Notes: a model not told the origin generated them from the sequence alone. A DNA stretch of 64,000 nt from Planctomycetaceae bacterium (GCA_041398785.1 JAWKUA010000012.1:1-64000), one strand, 5' to 3'. Shown: positions 45,062 through 54,832, numbered from the stretch's first letter. Translations and numbers: made by a program.

Positions 45062-45526
45062 ATGACGCGTGAAACGCTGCCCGGTTCGCGCTCGGACCAG
45101 GAAAACTTGGCGCGGTCCCGCAGGCGGCTCACGAATCCGGTTCGCAATTCCCTGCGCCGCCTGAACGCCATTGCGTCGCGGCCATCATTTCATGCCCGAT
45201 CAGGAGCCGCGCTTCTGGTGCCGTCGATTCTGCTGACAATCGTCGTCGAATCTGTGACGTGTTTCCTGAGGTTTGGATGCCGGCTCCAGTCGACCATGCA
45301 CACGGCATCCACGATTGGCAGTCTGACCTGTGGCATTCGGATTCACCACGGCTACATCGGCGGAGTGATGATGCTGGCTGCGTGTCTGCTGTGGGACAGG
45401 TTTCCGTTGGCGACGAAATGGCTGCTGATAGCCGCGCTGGCGCTGCTTCTCAGCGACGCGATCCACCATTTTCTGGTGCTCTGGCCGGTCACCGGCAGCC
45501 CGCAGTTTGATCTTGTCTATCCCTGA
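45062..45526 (+). CDS. Small membrane protein of unknown function
   Basis: A 154-residue protein with an Arg-rich N-terminus (about 1-45), a hydrophobic segment at about 50-68, and two more in the C-terminal half (GYIGGVMMLAACLLWD, WLLIAALALLLSDAIHHFLVLW). His residues (IRIHHGY, IHHFLVLW) near the membrane segments could bind a metal or heme (inference). No family was recognised. Confidence 0.6.
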   Translation: MTRETLPGSRSDQENLARSRRRLTNPVRNSLRRLNAIASRPSFHARSGAALLVPSILLTIVVESVTCFLRFGCRLQSTMHTASTIGSLTCGIRIHHGYIGGVMMLAACLLWDRFPLATKWLLIAALALLLSDAIHHFLVLWPVTGSPQFDLVYP

Positions 45527-45553
45527 GCCGCGAACGTCCGTGCGGAGGAACGA

Positions 45554-45994
45554 TCAGCGAAAGTCTTCGTCGTCCTCGAAGTCGTCCAGCTCCTCTTCGT
45601 CGAAGCCGTCGTCGAACATCTGGACCTCTTCGCTCTCGTCGTCGTCGGCGTCGAAGGTCTCGCCATCCAGCGTGTCGTCGGCGTCTTCATCAGCGAATTC
45701 TTCGCGACCGCCCTCGGCATGGTCTTCGTCGTCAACCGGAGGCGCGTCGCCAGCGGGAGCCGCCACTGCCGCAGCCATGCCGTCGGCAGGGTACCACAGA
45801 AAGAACAGAATTGGCGCGACGGCGGTTACCGCTGCCGCTATGAAGGCCAGAGCCCAGATGATTGCCGGCATCGGGCTGGTAAAGATGTTTCCGCCGGAGC
45901 CGCCGAACAGGATGCCCCATAACAGGGTAACGATCAGCAACACGCCAAAAACGCCTGTAAAGATCGTCAGGGCCACGACCTGTTTCTTGTTCAT
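45554..45994 (-). CDS. Membrane protein with very acidic tail
   Basis: A 146-residue protein with two membrane helices (VVALTIFTGVFGVLLIVTLLWGIL; AIIWALAFIAAAVTAVAPIL) and a C-terminal tail of about 65 residues made mostly of Asp and Glu (DDDESEEVQMFDDGFDEEELDD). The tail could bind cations or basic proteins. No family recognised. It is convergent with the preceding small membrane protein. Confidence 0.65.
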   Translation of the reverse strand: MNKKQVVALTIFTGVFGVLLIVTLLWGILFGGSGGNIFTSPMPAIIWALAFIAAAVTAVAPILFFLWYPADGMAAAVAAPAGDAPPVDDEDHAEGGREEFADEDADDTLDGETFDADDDESEEVQMFDDGFDEEELDDFEDDEDFR

Positions 45995-46166
45995 CGCGAT
46001 CTTGCCTTGTGCCAGTGCTGACCTGTCCGCCGGTGTGTCTGTTGCGTCTTATCGGCATCCTACGGCGTGACGATCAGCCCTCGCAAGAAGTACCCTCCGA
46101 CTTTAAGAAATCCCTCCGCGAGGGTGAAAAATCCGGCAATACCGGTTCACGGCAGCCCCGATACGG

Positions 46167-46202
46167 CAAAGGCCCGGCACGCCAATGAAGGCATGCCGGG
46201 CC
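46167..46202 (-). terminator. Hairpin terminator for pilin-like paralogue 2
   Basis: On the minus strand GGCCCGGCATGCC, loop TTCATT, GGCGTGCCGGGCC, then TTTG. The T-run is weak. The outer stem contains GCCCGGCA, as in the terminator of paralogue 1. Confidence 0.65.
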
Positions 46203-46269
46203 GGGCAGTGCGATCTGTCCGTCTGCGGATTCCCTGTCGCAGCCAGCAGATCCTTTGGTTGTGTGAGGT

Positions 46270-46524
46270 TTACCCGCCGAAATTACAGGAAACCTCGGGG
46301 ACACCAGTGCTGTCGTGAACGGTATACGTATCACCCGAACCGCCGTACTGCGACCGGGAATCGTACGCGTTAGCCGCGTCGTTGAGTTCGTGAGTCACGG
46401 CGTACTGCAAGCTGGTTAGCCCCGCGATGGCACCCAGAACCAGAATGGTTCCCACGAGTACGACTTCGGACGAAAGAATCATTCCTTGTTGATCCTTCAC
46501 CAGCCGTCTAAACAGTTGAAACAT
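46270..46524 (-). CDS. Pilin-like small secreted protein, paralogue 2
   Basis: An 84-residue protein from the ATG at 46524, with GGAG 8 nt upstream. A short charged N-terminus (MFQLFRRLVKDQQG) precedes a hydrophobic helix (MILSSEVVLVGTILVLGAIAGL) and a short Ser/Gly/Thr-rich tail ending in one Cys. The helix matches paralogue 1 at 33533-33847 in its SxE-VLVGTIL-GxIxGL pattern, again with Glu at position 6 after Gly. The upstream open frame to 46716 is not needed. It may be a fibre subunit or minor subunit (inference). Confidence 0.7.
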   Translation of the reverse strand: MFQLFRRLVKDQQGMILSSEVVLVGTILVLGAIAGLTSLQYAVTHELNDAANAYDSRSQYGGSGDTYTVHDSTGVPEVSCNFGG

Positions 46525-46850
46525 TTCAGGAACTCCGCAGCAAGAATTCAGCCAGGGGTGCGACGTCAAGCCGAACCGGCAACGGGCCGGATGGGAGACG
46601 ATGTTGCGTTTTGGCAACTCTAACCCATAAAACCGATCTCTGTGAAAATCGCACGATCGACGGCCAACAATCCGGGCGACGCGAGCAGACTTTGGCGAAT
46701 CTGTCGACTGCAGCAATCATGCGGAGATCGCCGGCGAAGAAGCGTCGTCCGGCGGTGCCGCAGTCAGCGTCAGATCAAAATGCGGGACCACGCGTCCGGT
46801 GAATGACGGTGACATGGTCCCGGCGGAATTCCCTTTGCATCCAGAACACT
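46525..46850. other. Intergenic, nothing recognised
   Basis: 326 bp between divergent genes; must contain promoters for pilin-like paralogue 2 and the SRPBCC gene, but none is clear. Confidence 0.3.
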
Positions 46851-47294
46851 ATGCAACACTTCGACTACCGTTTCACTGTCGACGCGCCTGTGGACGCTGT
46901 GGCATCATTTCACTTCCAGCCGGACGCGTTCCGAAAGCTGACACCACCGCTGACGATCGTGAAGATGCACCGCGCGGAACCGCCGTCAGATGGATCCGTC
47001 ACTGAGTTCACGATGTGGATCGGACCGTTTCCGATCTACTGGAAGGCGGTCCATTCGAGCGTCAGTCCATCCGGATTCACGGATACCCAGGACGCTGGCC
47101 CGATGAAATTCTGGCGGCATACGCACCGATTTGCCGCAATCACGCCAGCAACGACGGAAGTCCACGAACACATCGAATACCAGCACCATGACGGCTGGAT
47201 GGGGCTGCGATCGCGGCTGCTGTTCTCTCGTCCGGCGCTGCGAGCACTCTTCGCGATTCGGAAGTTCAGGACGCGACGGGCGCTGAGGAAGTAG
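46851..47294 (+). CDS. SRPBCC-superfamily protein
   Basis: A 147-residue START/polyketide-cyclase-like (SRPBCC) protein. It begins MQHFDYRFTVDAPVDAVASFHFQPDAFRKLTPP, the usual entry into this fold, and continues with the expected beta strands (VTEFTMWIGPFPIYWKAVHS, FAAITPATTEVHEHIEYQH) and a C-terminal helix with basic residues. These proteins bind hydrophobic ligands; none is identified here. The ATG at 46851 fits the fold start better than upstream in-frame codons. Confidence 0.8.
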   Translation: MQHFDYRFTVDAPVDAVASFHFQPDAFRKLTPPLTIVKMHRAEPPSDGSVTEFTMWIGPFPIYWKAVHSSVSPSGFTDTQDAGPMKFWRHTHRFAAITPATTEVHEHIEYQHHDGWMGLRSRLLFSRPALRALFAIRKFRTRRALRK

Positions 47295-47309
47295 CAATTT
47301 CCCTCGCTG

Positions 47310-49016
47310 CTACTCAAACATGCCCGGCGATTGACGGTCCGGAGGAAGGTCCGTCGGTTCGGTGCCGGCGGTGCCAGCGGTGCCAGCGTCAACCCGGAAC
47401 GTTATCAGATCCAGTTCTGAGTCCTGCAGCAGCATCTGAGCGGTCGCGGAGTGCAGGCCGGGCTCGATCGCCCGCAGCTTGAGGACGATCCTCCGTGAGT
47501 CGCCGGCAGCCAGGCGAGCGATTCCGTTTTCAATGCGCCGCACCGGGTCGGAATCGTCCAGAGTGTGGTGTCCCAGGCCGCGGTCCAGAGTCACTCGCAA
47601 ATCGACGCCCTCCGCAGCAATGTCGCCGACGTTGGTCAGGTTAAACAGCACTTCGAAGACTTTTCCTACCTGCACCACGCCAATCGGTTTTTCCAGAGTG
47701 AGACGGACGTCCGGGCGAAGAGCGGGCGGCAGAGGTTGCCGGTTCAGCGTCTGTCCGGCCTGCACTCTCGTCGGACTTGCGACAGCGGCAATGGCGGAGA
47801 TTTCCGTGCGCGACTCGTACCGGCCGGGGCGATCCGAAGTCACGTCCAGTCGAAAAACCCGCTCCGCCAGCGGATCCAGTTCGTCGATCAGCCAAGTTAC
47901 AGTGTCTGCCCGGTAAACACCGACGGGCTGCATGTCCGTCGGTTGCCAGTCAAACGGCAACAACTCACGCAGCAGCAATCCGCCGATGCGTTCCTGTCCG
48001 GTATTCTGGACGCGGATTTCCACGCTGAATCCGCCGTCGCCCGGCGTCGCGGGAACGTTCTTTTCGACTCGCAGGTCATTTGCGGACACCATTCTGCCCG
48101 GAATGACGTCCACGCGAGTCAGCATGTCGCGCACGGCGAAATCAGAATCCTCGCGCAGGGGTGCCGCCAGACTTCCTCGCGACGTCGGGTCCGGCGTCCG
48201 AAATGCCGCCGACAGCCAGTCATCCCTGTTCCACCGCAGTGAGGCGATGGCGCGGTCCACCACACCCGTCAGCGCTGGCGCGGAAATCTCACGGCCACGT
48301 ACCGCAAGGACGCGACCTGTGGAATCGAGGCTGAGTCGCAGATCCGGACCGGACAACCAGCGACGGTCCGTCTCGCGGCTCAGCAGCGGCTCGTGAAAGT
48401 CTACCGGCTCGCTTCTGACCGGAGCGCTGCCAAAGTCGAATAGCGGCGGAAAGTCGTCGTCGCCAGGCGTCGGCTGTTCAGGACGCGGGTATTCGCGCGC
48501 CGGAAACTCCGGGTACTCCGGATACACGGCGATGTGCTCAACCTGCGGCAGCCGGAACCTGATTGACGACGGAACCTGATAGACCACGTTCGAAACGCCG
48601 CTTTCCGTCAACGGTGCCTCCTGCGTTGTCGAAATTGCCGCCGCGTCGGACTCGCTCGTCGCGTTGATCTCAGGGGTGAAGTCCAGCACGCTGCCAGCGT
48701 TGATCAGTGCATTTTCATCCCGTTTGACGGCCAGCGCCTGCTGAGAAAGGCCGCTGAACATCATCAGTGCAATCAGCACGACTCCCGTCGTCCCGGATGT
48801 TGCCGCTGTCACCCACCAAAAATGCTCGCTGATAAACGACCGGACGTCATCCAGGCCTTCACAGAGCCGAAACCAGCTTTCTTCCAGCATTTCGCTGGTG
48901 GCTGTCAGCCAGCGCCCGTCGAAGAATTCAACGACGCTCAGTTTCTCGCCATAAACCATCGCGAGAAAAATCAGGCTTAGTAAGAAGACGGCAGCCAGCG
49001 TGAATGTCAGACTCAT
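47310..49016 (-). CDS. Membrane-anchored protein with DUF11-like repeats
   Basis: A 568-residue protein with a membrane helix at the very N-terminus (SLTFTLAAVFLLSLIFLAMVYG) and a second at about 70-90, then a Pro-rich stretch (about 160-200) and at least two DUF11/Ig-like beta-sandwich repeats in the C-terminal half (VEIRVQNTGQERIGGLLLREL; EVLFNLTNVGDIAAEGVDLRV). Such repeats are common in cell-surface proteins. The outer part likely faces the periplasm. It is 1.1 kb from the giant surface protein gene, in the opposite direction. Confidence 0.75.
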   Translation of the reverse strand: MSLTFTLAAVFLLSLIFLAMVYGEKLSVVEFFDGRWLTATSEMLEESWFRLCEGLDDVRSFISEHFWWVTAATSGTTGVVLIALMMFSGLSQQALAVKRDENALINAGSVLDFTPEINATSESDAAAISTTQEAPLTESGVSNVVYQVPSSIRFRLPQVEHIAVYPEYPEFPAREYPRPEQPTPGDDDFPPLFDFGSAPVRSEPVDFHEPLLSRETDRRWLSGPDLRLSLDSTGRVLAVRGREISAPALTGVVDRAIASLRWNRDDWLSAAFRTPDPTSRGSLAAPLREDSDFAVRDMLTRVDVIPGRMVSANDLRVEKNVPATPGDGGFSVEIRVQNTGQERIGGLLLRELLPFDWQPTDMQPVGVYRADTVTWLIDELDPLAERVFRLDVTSDRPGRYESRTEISAIAAVASPTRVQAGQTLNRQPLPPALRPDVRLTLEKPIGVVQVGKVFEVLFNLTNVGDIAAEGVDLRVTLDRGLGHHTLDDSDPVRRIENGIARLAAGDSRRIVLKLRAIEPGLHSATAQMLLQDSELDLITFRVDAGTAGTAGTEPTDLPPDRQSPGMFE

Positions 49017-49318
49017 CGCAGAACTTCCCTGCAGGACACAACCAGTGCCGGCGGTTTACCAAATACCGGCAAGAGCGGGAAGTCGAAGGCAGAATCTGCC
49101 GGTATTCAGCGGGCAGCGCGCAAAAAAACGCGGCGACTGCGACAGCGCCCGGAACGATGTGATGCACTCAAGCGGTGTTGAACCCGTGTTCCGATGCTCT
49201 GCCTGCTCGTCGCCGCGATAGCCGGTTTCTGGTGTTTTGAATTCGGCACTGGATGTACTAAGCAAGACCGACCCACTGGGAATCGCAACAGAGGGGGGCA
49301 TTCGGACATGGTTTTCTG

Positions 49319-49336
49319 AGAATCTCTTAAGATTCT
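49319..49336. promoter_or_regulatory. Small inverted repeat, possible operator
   Basis: AGAATCT, CTTA, AGATTCT in an A+T-rich stretch between divergent genes. Symmetry suggests a protein-binding site or small hairpin; there is no further support. Confidence 0.3.
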
Positions 49337-50018
49337 TTGAAATCAGCCGGATTCCTCGTCGAAATTGCGCTGTAAATCTTTTTGCATAAAAGCTTTATGG
49401 TGTTTTCTGGATTCGTGGCGAATCCGTGGTTCCTCGGCGATTTCGATCACGGCAGCAACAAATTGAGCGTTTCATTGAACTGATCGTTCGTTCAGTTTTC
49501 TGGGAACTCGCCGTATCGGTTGTTTGCCTGCGCGTTCCCGAACCAGACCATGGGAAGGTTCCCAGGCAGCGTGACCGTGATACTTCCGGTCACGGTTTGC
49601 GTGGGCAACGGCTCGGTCGGTTCCCCGTCAAAGCTGCCTAGCTTCGCCAAAGTAAGCGATGCGTGTTGGAAAGAATTGGTCTCGGCGTCTCCCCTTGCGT
49701 TTGCATATCCTACTGCGGCAACCTCAGGGGAATTGCTAAACCGCAAAGCTGTCACAGACCGAATCTTTGATATGGATGGAAACGTCCCGGAAACTGCGCG
49801 CCTGCTGCGCACCCGTCCAGGCCGATGATTCGTGACTGACGTTTCGGGATTCGTGAAACTTGAGCCGAATTGGATATTGCCTCTTATCAACCGCCGGTTG
49901 TCCCCGACTTCTCTTTGGGGCGGCACTGTTTCGCTTGCCTGTAACGCTCAGACTTCGCATCTTTCTTGAGACCGTCTAAGACATTCTGTCAAGCACTTGT
50001 TTCGCTGCAGCAACTCGC

Positions 50019-50047
50019 GTGTCAGAAGCTGCGGCCCGCTGTATAAA
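50019..50047 (+). promoter_or_regulatory. Candidate promoter for the giant surface gene
   Basis: GTGTCA (50019-50024, four of six matching TTGACA), 17-bp spacer, TATAAA (50042-50047, five of six). The predicted start is about 45 nt before the ATG at 50099. Confidence 0.5.
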
Positions 50048-50098
50048 TCCCGCTGAATTTACTTTGTCTTTACAGAACTCTTCGTTGGGTTAACTGCC

Positions 50099-53000
50099 AT
50101 GCTGTTGAATACCTGGCTTTCCGCTGCCAAGCGACAACTGTTTTCTGTACCGGGAAGCCACGCATCGATGGGGCGCCGGTCGGTCGGTTTCCGGCGACAG
50201 ACAGCAGCGACTGAGCTGCTGGAAAGCCGGGCGTTGCTGACGGCCCTGGTAATTAACAATTCCAACGTTGACGACTTCACGAACGCCGCCGGTACGGTTG
50301 CACTCACCAATGCGACGCTGGGCGCGAACGATTCGATCGTGATCGAAGATGCCATTCTGACGTCTACTGGCAAGGCACTGACGATCAATCTGTCCAACAT
50401 CAATCTGGACAGCATTGCCATTGAATCAACGGACGTAACCGCGTTCACGGGTACCGCAATCGACATCAACCTGACAAACGTCACCGGCTTGCACACGATC
50501 GCCATCGAAGATGTGCTGGTGAACGGGCAGGTCAACGGCGGCAATGGTCTGGGGATCTCCATCAACCTGAGCGGGACCGACGTCGATGCCATCACAGTCG
50601 ACGACTCTGAGTTCCCCGGTGTGCGAATCACGGCGACCAACAACAGCGATATTCTGAATGGTTTGATTACTCAGAACACGATCGTCGCGCCGGCGGGATT
50701 TGAAGGCGTTCTGGTCTCCGCCACCACCGGAGCTACGGCAAACGGTTTCCGAGTTCTGGAAAACCAGCAGATCGACGCGCTGGATCGTGACGCTGTCAAG
50801 ATTAAGGTAAACGACTCGCCCCTGGACGGTCTGGTAATTGCCGACAATGTCGTTGGTACAGACCGCGGCGCTGACGTGCTGTTCCGCGCGGAGGGTGATA
50901 CGTTCCAGCAGCCATTCAGGCTTCAGAACAATGCGACCGATGGCGAACGGATTACCAGTTTTGTCTTTGACCTGACGCCGCTGGGGCTGATCTTCGATAC
51001 CAACGCCGTCACCGGCAAGGCATTTACTGTCACCAATGACCCTGGTAACACAAATCCCACGGGCGTCGTGTCGTCGACACTGGACGCCACAAAACAGATC
51101 CTGACCGTGACGTTTGATCCCACGGCCTTCGCGCCGGGTGAAGCTCTGGAATTTGTGATCGACGTCGACCTGGCTCCCACAAACCCAGCCGATCCACCGA
51201 TCCCGACATCGGTGTTTGGCAACGATCTGGTCGGAGCGGCCATTGAGGTCAACTTTACCGCCGGCCAGACCGCCGGAAGTGTGCCCAAGCGTGTTTCCGG
51301 CGTCATGGTCGCGGATCCGGACAGTTTCACGGCATCACAGTTCGCTGTGGGGGCCGGAGTCGCTGGAAATACTCAGGGAATCAATCTGGATCTGACAAAT
51401 GCTCCGGTGACGAACGCTTCGATCCTGCGAAACACCGTGACCGGAAGCGCCGGACATGGCCTGCTGATCAATGCAAGAGCTCACAGCGATGTGACCGGCG
51501 TCATTGAAGGCAACACATTTGTTGCCAGCGGCCAGGACGGAATTCATATGGCTCTCGTGGACAGCGACTTCACGGGTGCCGTCATTGGAAACGTCATCGC
51601 CAACAACAGCGGATTCGGAGTCAACATTCAGCCGGAAGTTTCTCGCAAGGGGCTGGTGGAAGATGCCTTTGACAACAATCCGGTCGTGATCACGTCGACG
51701 AATCACGGTCTGCAGACCGGTGACGAGATCATTATTCAGGGAATGACCAACGACGTTCCCGGCGTTCCCCACCCCGGCAACGGGCGTCACGTGGTGACGC
51801 GCATCGACAACAACCGGTTCAGCCTGCAGGGCGTCAACGGCCTGTCTCCCAACGTCGTCTATGCCGGCGGCGGAGCGTGGTATCTGCCCGACTTCCAGGG
51901 CGGCGTTGCTCGCAACCTGATTACGATCGATATGCAGGCCAGCGTTTCCCGGGGGACGATTTCGGCGATCAGTACAGCGGGAGGTGTCACGATCACGTCT
52001 GCCGACCATGGTCTGACAACCGGAGATCAGGTTCGCGTCAGCAATGCGGCCGGCGTTCTTGGTGTGAATGGCGTGTTCACGGTCACCGTCACGGGACCAG
52101 ATACGTTCACGCTCGACGGTGCCGCGGGAAGCGGAACCTACGATACGTCCGAGGGACTTGCCACCTGGGAAGCGGACGTTGTAACGGCCGCCTCCAATAC
52201 GGATGGCATCGTGATTACGTCGCTGAACCACGGCCTGGAATCGGGTGAGCAGGTCAGAGTCATGGGTGTCGAAGGAAATACGGCGGCCAATGGCACGTTC
52301 ACCATCGTCCGCATCGATGCCGACCACTTCCGGCTGAATGGCGCTGTTGGGAACGGTGCCTACACCGGCCAGGGCACTTGGGTACGGCTCGCCGATCTGA
52401 CGCCGACCGGAGACCGCCTGCCGCAGGAAGTGTCGGGTAACAGCATCACGGGTAACGGCAAGGCAGGGTTCTATGTCGACCTTACAGCCGGCACCATCTT
52501 CAACGGTGACATCGTCGGAAATGACATTTCCACCAATCGCGACAAGGGAATTCACATCGAATCCCACAGCTTTGGTCTGGGGACAGATCTGCCGCTGAAC
52601 CCCGCTGATCCGCTGGCACTGCCGTCGCTGCAGGATATCAGCTTCGACGTCAATATCGGGACCGCGGCAACCGGTGACGGCAACACAATGGACAGAAATG
52701 TCGGAGCGTCGATTCTGATTGATGCCCTCGACTTTGCGACCGGATCCTTCGAAATCCGGAAGAACCGAATCACCAGCACACAGAATGACAACAACCCCGG
52801 CAGCGGCCTGGAAGGCGACGGTATTGTTGTCCGGCTGCAGGGAGACCTCTTGTCGTCCGAATCCGTTGCGATCCTGGCCGAGTCCGTCATCGACGACAAC
52901 ATCATCGGTGTGGACAACCAGGGCAATGAAGGTAACGGTCTGAGTTTCATCCTTCGGGAAAGCTCCAAGATTCAGGACCTGCGGGTCACCGACAACAACT

Positions 53001-54832
53001 TCCTCAACAATGCCCTCGACGGATTCCACTTTGTCCGATCCGAAGACGGTGACCTGAACTCGGTCGTCTTTGAACGCAACAACGCCACAAACAATGGCGG
53101 CGATGGTTTCGAACTGTTTGCCATCAACACCGTCAAGGACCGTCTCGACTTCCAGATCAATGAAAACAACATTGATGACAACGGTGAGTACGGCCTCAGA
53201 ATCGATGTTCAGGCCGACGCCCGTATCGGTGTCGACTTTAACAATAACTCGGTACGCAGAAACGGTGCGGCAGCCAACGGCAATGGTCACCACCCGAATG
53301 ACGGCGTGGCCGGTTCTGCCGGGTCAGCAGGGGGCGTGGGAATTCTCGCGTTCCAGCAGGTGGAAGTCGTCTTCAACGCAACCCAGTCACACTTCGACGA
53401 AAACTTCGGTGATGGCTTCAGTGTTGACGCCTTTAACTTCTTTGACACACTGATTTTCCAGAGTTCGTTCACGGACAGCACGTTCAACAGCAACATGCTG
53501 ACGGGCTTCCGCAATCACGGGGCTTCCTTCGGCACGATTGACTGGCTCCGCAGCGAATTCAGTCTCAATGGCGAAGACGGCGCGCGTTCTGTTTCCATTG
53601 AAGATAAGACAGACTTTTTTGAACGTCGCGTCGGCGGAAATGACATCGACATTCACAGCCTGTCGAGTCAGTTCGTCCAAAACGGGCAAAGCGGCCTGCA
53701 GGTCGGACAGGGCGTGTCCGCGGTACTTGGTGACGGAACGATTCCGGGTGCGAATCTGTTTGACAACAACGGTGAAGACGGGCTGAAAATCACCCAGGAT
53801 ATTGGGGCGTATCTTGCAGAACTGGGTCGGATTCGAGTGATCCAGGCGGACCTGAACTTCTACCGAAACAACCAGGGCGACGGGATTGACATCGGCCATT
53901 TCGCCCAAACGGAAGGCGGCAACGTCGAACACGGTGACGAGGTCGCCAGTGATGTCAACGTGATGATCAATAATTCCACGATTACCGGAAACCACGGTGA
54001 CGGCGTCGAATACCTCGGAGACAGTTGGCAGCGGCTGCCGCCAATTTTCGGTGGCGGCCAGGATATCGACACAATTGACGTCTCCTCGCTGACGATTTCC
54101 GATTCCCGGATCAACAACAACGTGCTCCGCGGAGTCGACATTCTGAACCGCGTGGGTGAAGACTCCCGAATCTCGCTGATCAACAACGAAATCCTGTCGA
54201 ACGGTCTGGAGGGCATCTACGTACTCAACACAGCGTCGCACTTCCAGCTTCAGAACGGGCCTGAAGATCCGCTGGATGTGAAATTTGAGCAGTACGCGAT
54301 CCGCGGAAATGACAGTACGCGTGTATTCCAGGTCGACCCGGCCCCCACGCGGGAGATCGAATTCGCGATCAGTCCCAACATCGAACTTCGCGTGCAGGAC
54401 AACCGGATCGAATCCAACGGCACCAGGTCCAGGAACTCCGTCGTGCCGGTAAATAATTCGGCGATCGGGCAGGATGCAAGCGGAAATCAATCACTTGACT
54501 GGACACACAACTACGCAAGTGTCACGGGGACGCTCGGCGGTCTGGTCGTTCGTGTTGGAGCCGTCGATACAATCGGCCGGACGAGGGTTGCCTCGCCGGA
54601 AGCGGAGCTTGGGCTCTCAGGGATTGACGCGGAGGTCGTCAATAACTCCTTTGACGGAAACATCGGGGCGGACTTCTATGTCGACAGCTTTGTCAGCCAG
54701 ATTCCACGCCAGTCCCGGGGTTCTTTAATTCCGGACACGATCCGGTCTTCATCTGGAATGATGGCTATCGTGATCCTCTGGCACGACTCGACCTGGTCTT
54801 CCGCGGCAATGTCGGCAACTCACTTGATGTGA
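50099..54832 (+). CDS. Giant cell-surface protein, N-terminal part (beta-helix)
   Basis: Codons for 1577 residues, the last ~40 of them out of frame after 54718. The N-terminus carries the planctomycete-type export region (RRQTAATELLESRALLTA). Most of the rest is right-handed parallel beta-helix repeats rich in N-x-I and N-N-x-G turns, as in NosD- or adhesin-type proteins. Between about 51660 and 52390 three FCCH-like modules of ~70 residues interrupt the helix (HGLxxGD/E...V...NGxF). Together with the frame at 54975-60137 this is one gene of about 10 kb. Surface exposure and adhesion are inferences. Confidence 0.85.
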   Translation: MLLNTWLSAAKRQLFSVPGSHASMGRRSVGFRRQTAATELLESRALLTALVINNSNVDDFTNAAGTVALTNATLGANDSIVIEDAILTSTGKALTINLSNINLDSIAIESTDVTAFTGTAIDINLTNVTGLHTIAIEDVLVNGQVNGGNGLGISINLSGTDVDAITVDDSEFPGVRITATNNSDILNGLITQNTIVAPAGFEGVLVSATTGATANGFRVLENQQIDALDRDAVKIKVNDSPLDGLVIADNVVGTDRGADVLFRAEGDTFQQPFRLQNNATDGERITSFVFDLTPLGLIFDTNAVTGKAFTVTNDPGNTNPTGVVSSTLDATKQILTVTFDPTAFAPGEALEFVIDVDLAPTNPADPPIPTSVFGNDLVGAAIEVNFTAGQTAGSVPKRVSGVMVADPDSFTASQFAVGAGVAGNTQGINLDLTNAPVTNASILRNTVTGSAGHGLLINARAHSDVTGVIEGNTFVASGQDGIHMALVDSDFTGAVIGNVIANNSGFGVNIQPEVSRKGLVEDAFDNNPVVITSTNHGLQTGDEIIIQGMTNDVPGVPHPGNGRHVVTRIDNNRFSLQGVNGLSPNVVYAGGGAWYLPDFQGGVARNLITIDMQASVSRGTISAISTAGGVTITSADHGLTTGDQVRVSNAAGVLGVNGVFTVTVTGPDTFTLDGAAGSGTYDTSEGLATWEADVVTAASNTDGIVITSLNHGLESGEQVRVMGVEGNTAANGTFTIVRIDADHFRLNGAVGNGAYTGQGTWVRLADLTPTGDRLPQEVSGNSITGNGKAGFYVDLTAGTIFNGDIVGNDISTNRDKGIHIESHSFGLGTDLPLNPADPLALPSLQDISFDVNIGTAATGDGNTMDRNVGASILIDALDFATGSFEIRKNRITSTQNDNNPGSGLEGDGIVVRLQGDLLSSESVAILAESVIDDNIIGVDNQGNEGNGLSFILRESSKIQDLRVTDNNFLNNALDGFHFVRSEDGDLNSVVFERNNATNNGGDGFELFAINTVKDRLDFQINENNIDDNGEYGLRIDVQADARIGVDFNNNSVRRNGAAANGNGHHPNDGVAGSAGSAGGVGILAFQQVEVVFNATQSHFDENFGDGFSVDAFNFFDTLIFQSSFTDSTFNSNMLTGFRNHGASFGTIDWLRSEFSLNGEDGARSVSIEDKTDFFERRVGGNDIDIHSLSSQFVQNGQSGLQVGQGVSAVLGDGTIPGANLFDNNGEDGLKITQDIGAYLAELGRIRVIQADLNFYRNNQGDGIDIGHFAQTEGGNVEHGDEVASDVNVMINNSTITGNHGDGVEYLGDSWQRLPPIFGGGQDIDTIDVSSLTISDSRINNNVLRGVDILNRVGEDSRISLINNEILSNGLEGIYVLNTASHFQLQNGPEDPLDVKFEQYAIRGNDSTRVFQVDPAPTREIEFAISPNIELRVQDNRIESNGTRSRNSVVPVNNSAIGQDASGNQSLDWTHNYASVTGTLGGLVVRVGAVDTIGRTRVASPEAELGLSGIDAEVVNNSFDGNIGADFYVDSFVSQIPRQSRGSLIPDTIRSSSGMMAIVILWHDSTWSSAAMSATHLM

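Larger units (their letters stand above)
49017..50098. other. Long low-GC intergenic region before the giant surface gene
   Basis: 1082 bp with more A+T than the surroundings. A small perfect inverted repeat AGAATCT-CTTA-AGATTCT lies at 49319-49336. An open frame on the minus strand (49492-49926) reads protein-like near its end (QTVTGSITVTLPGNLPMVWF) but has no good start; it may be a gene remnant or chance. No complete gene is supported. Confidence 0.45.

Noticed and set aside
47380..47400. Short GGTGCCAGC tandem repeat at the end of the DUF11-like gene.
   Set aside because: Two to three 9-bp units coding for Gly-Thr-Ala; ordinary low-complexity coding sequence.
49520..49828. Plus-strand open frame in the gap before the giant gene.
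   Set aside because: No ribosome-binding site or family; the opposite strand reads at least as well, so neither is supported as a gene.
51335..53293. A 652-codon open frame on the minus strand inside the surface gene.
   Set aside because: It mirrors the repetitive beta-helix coding frame, has no start context or family resemblance, and the plus frame is clearly protein.
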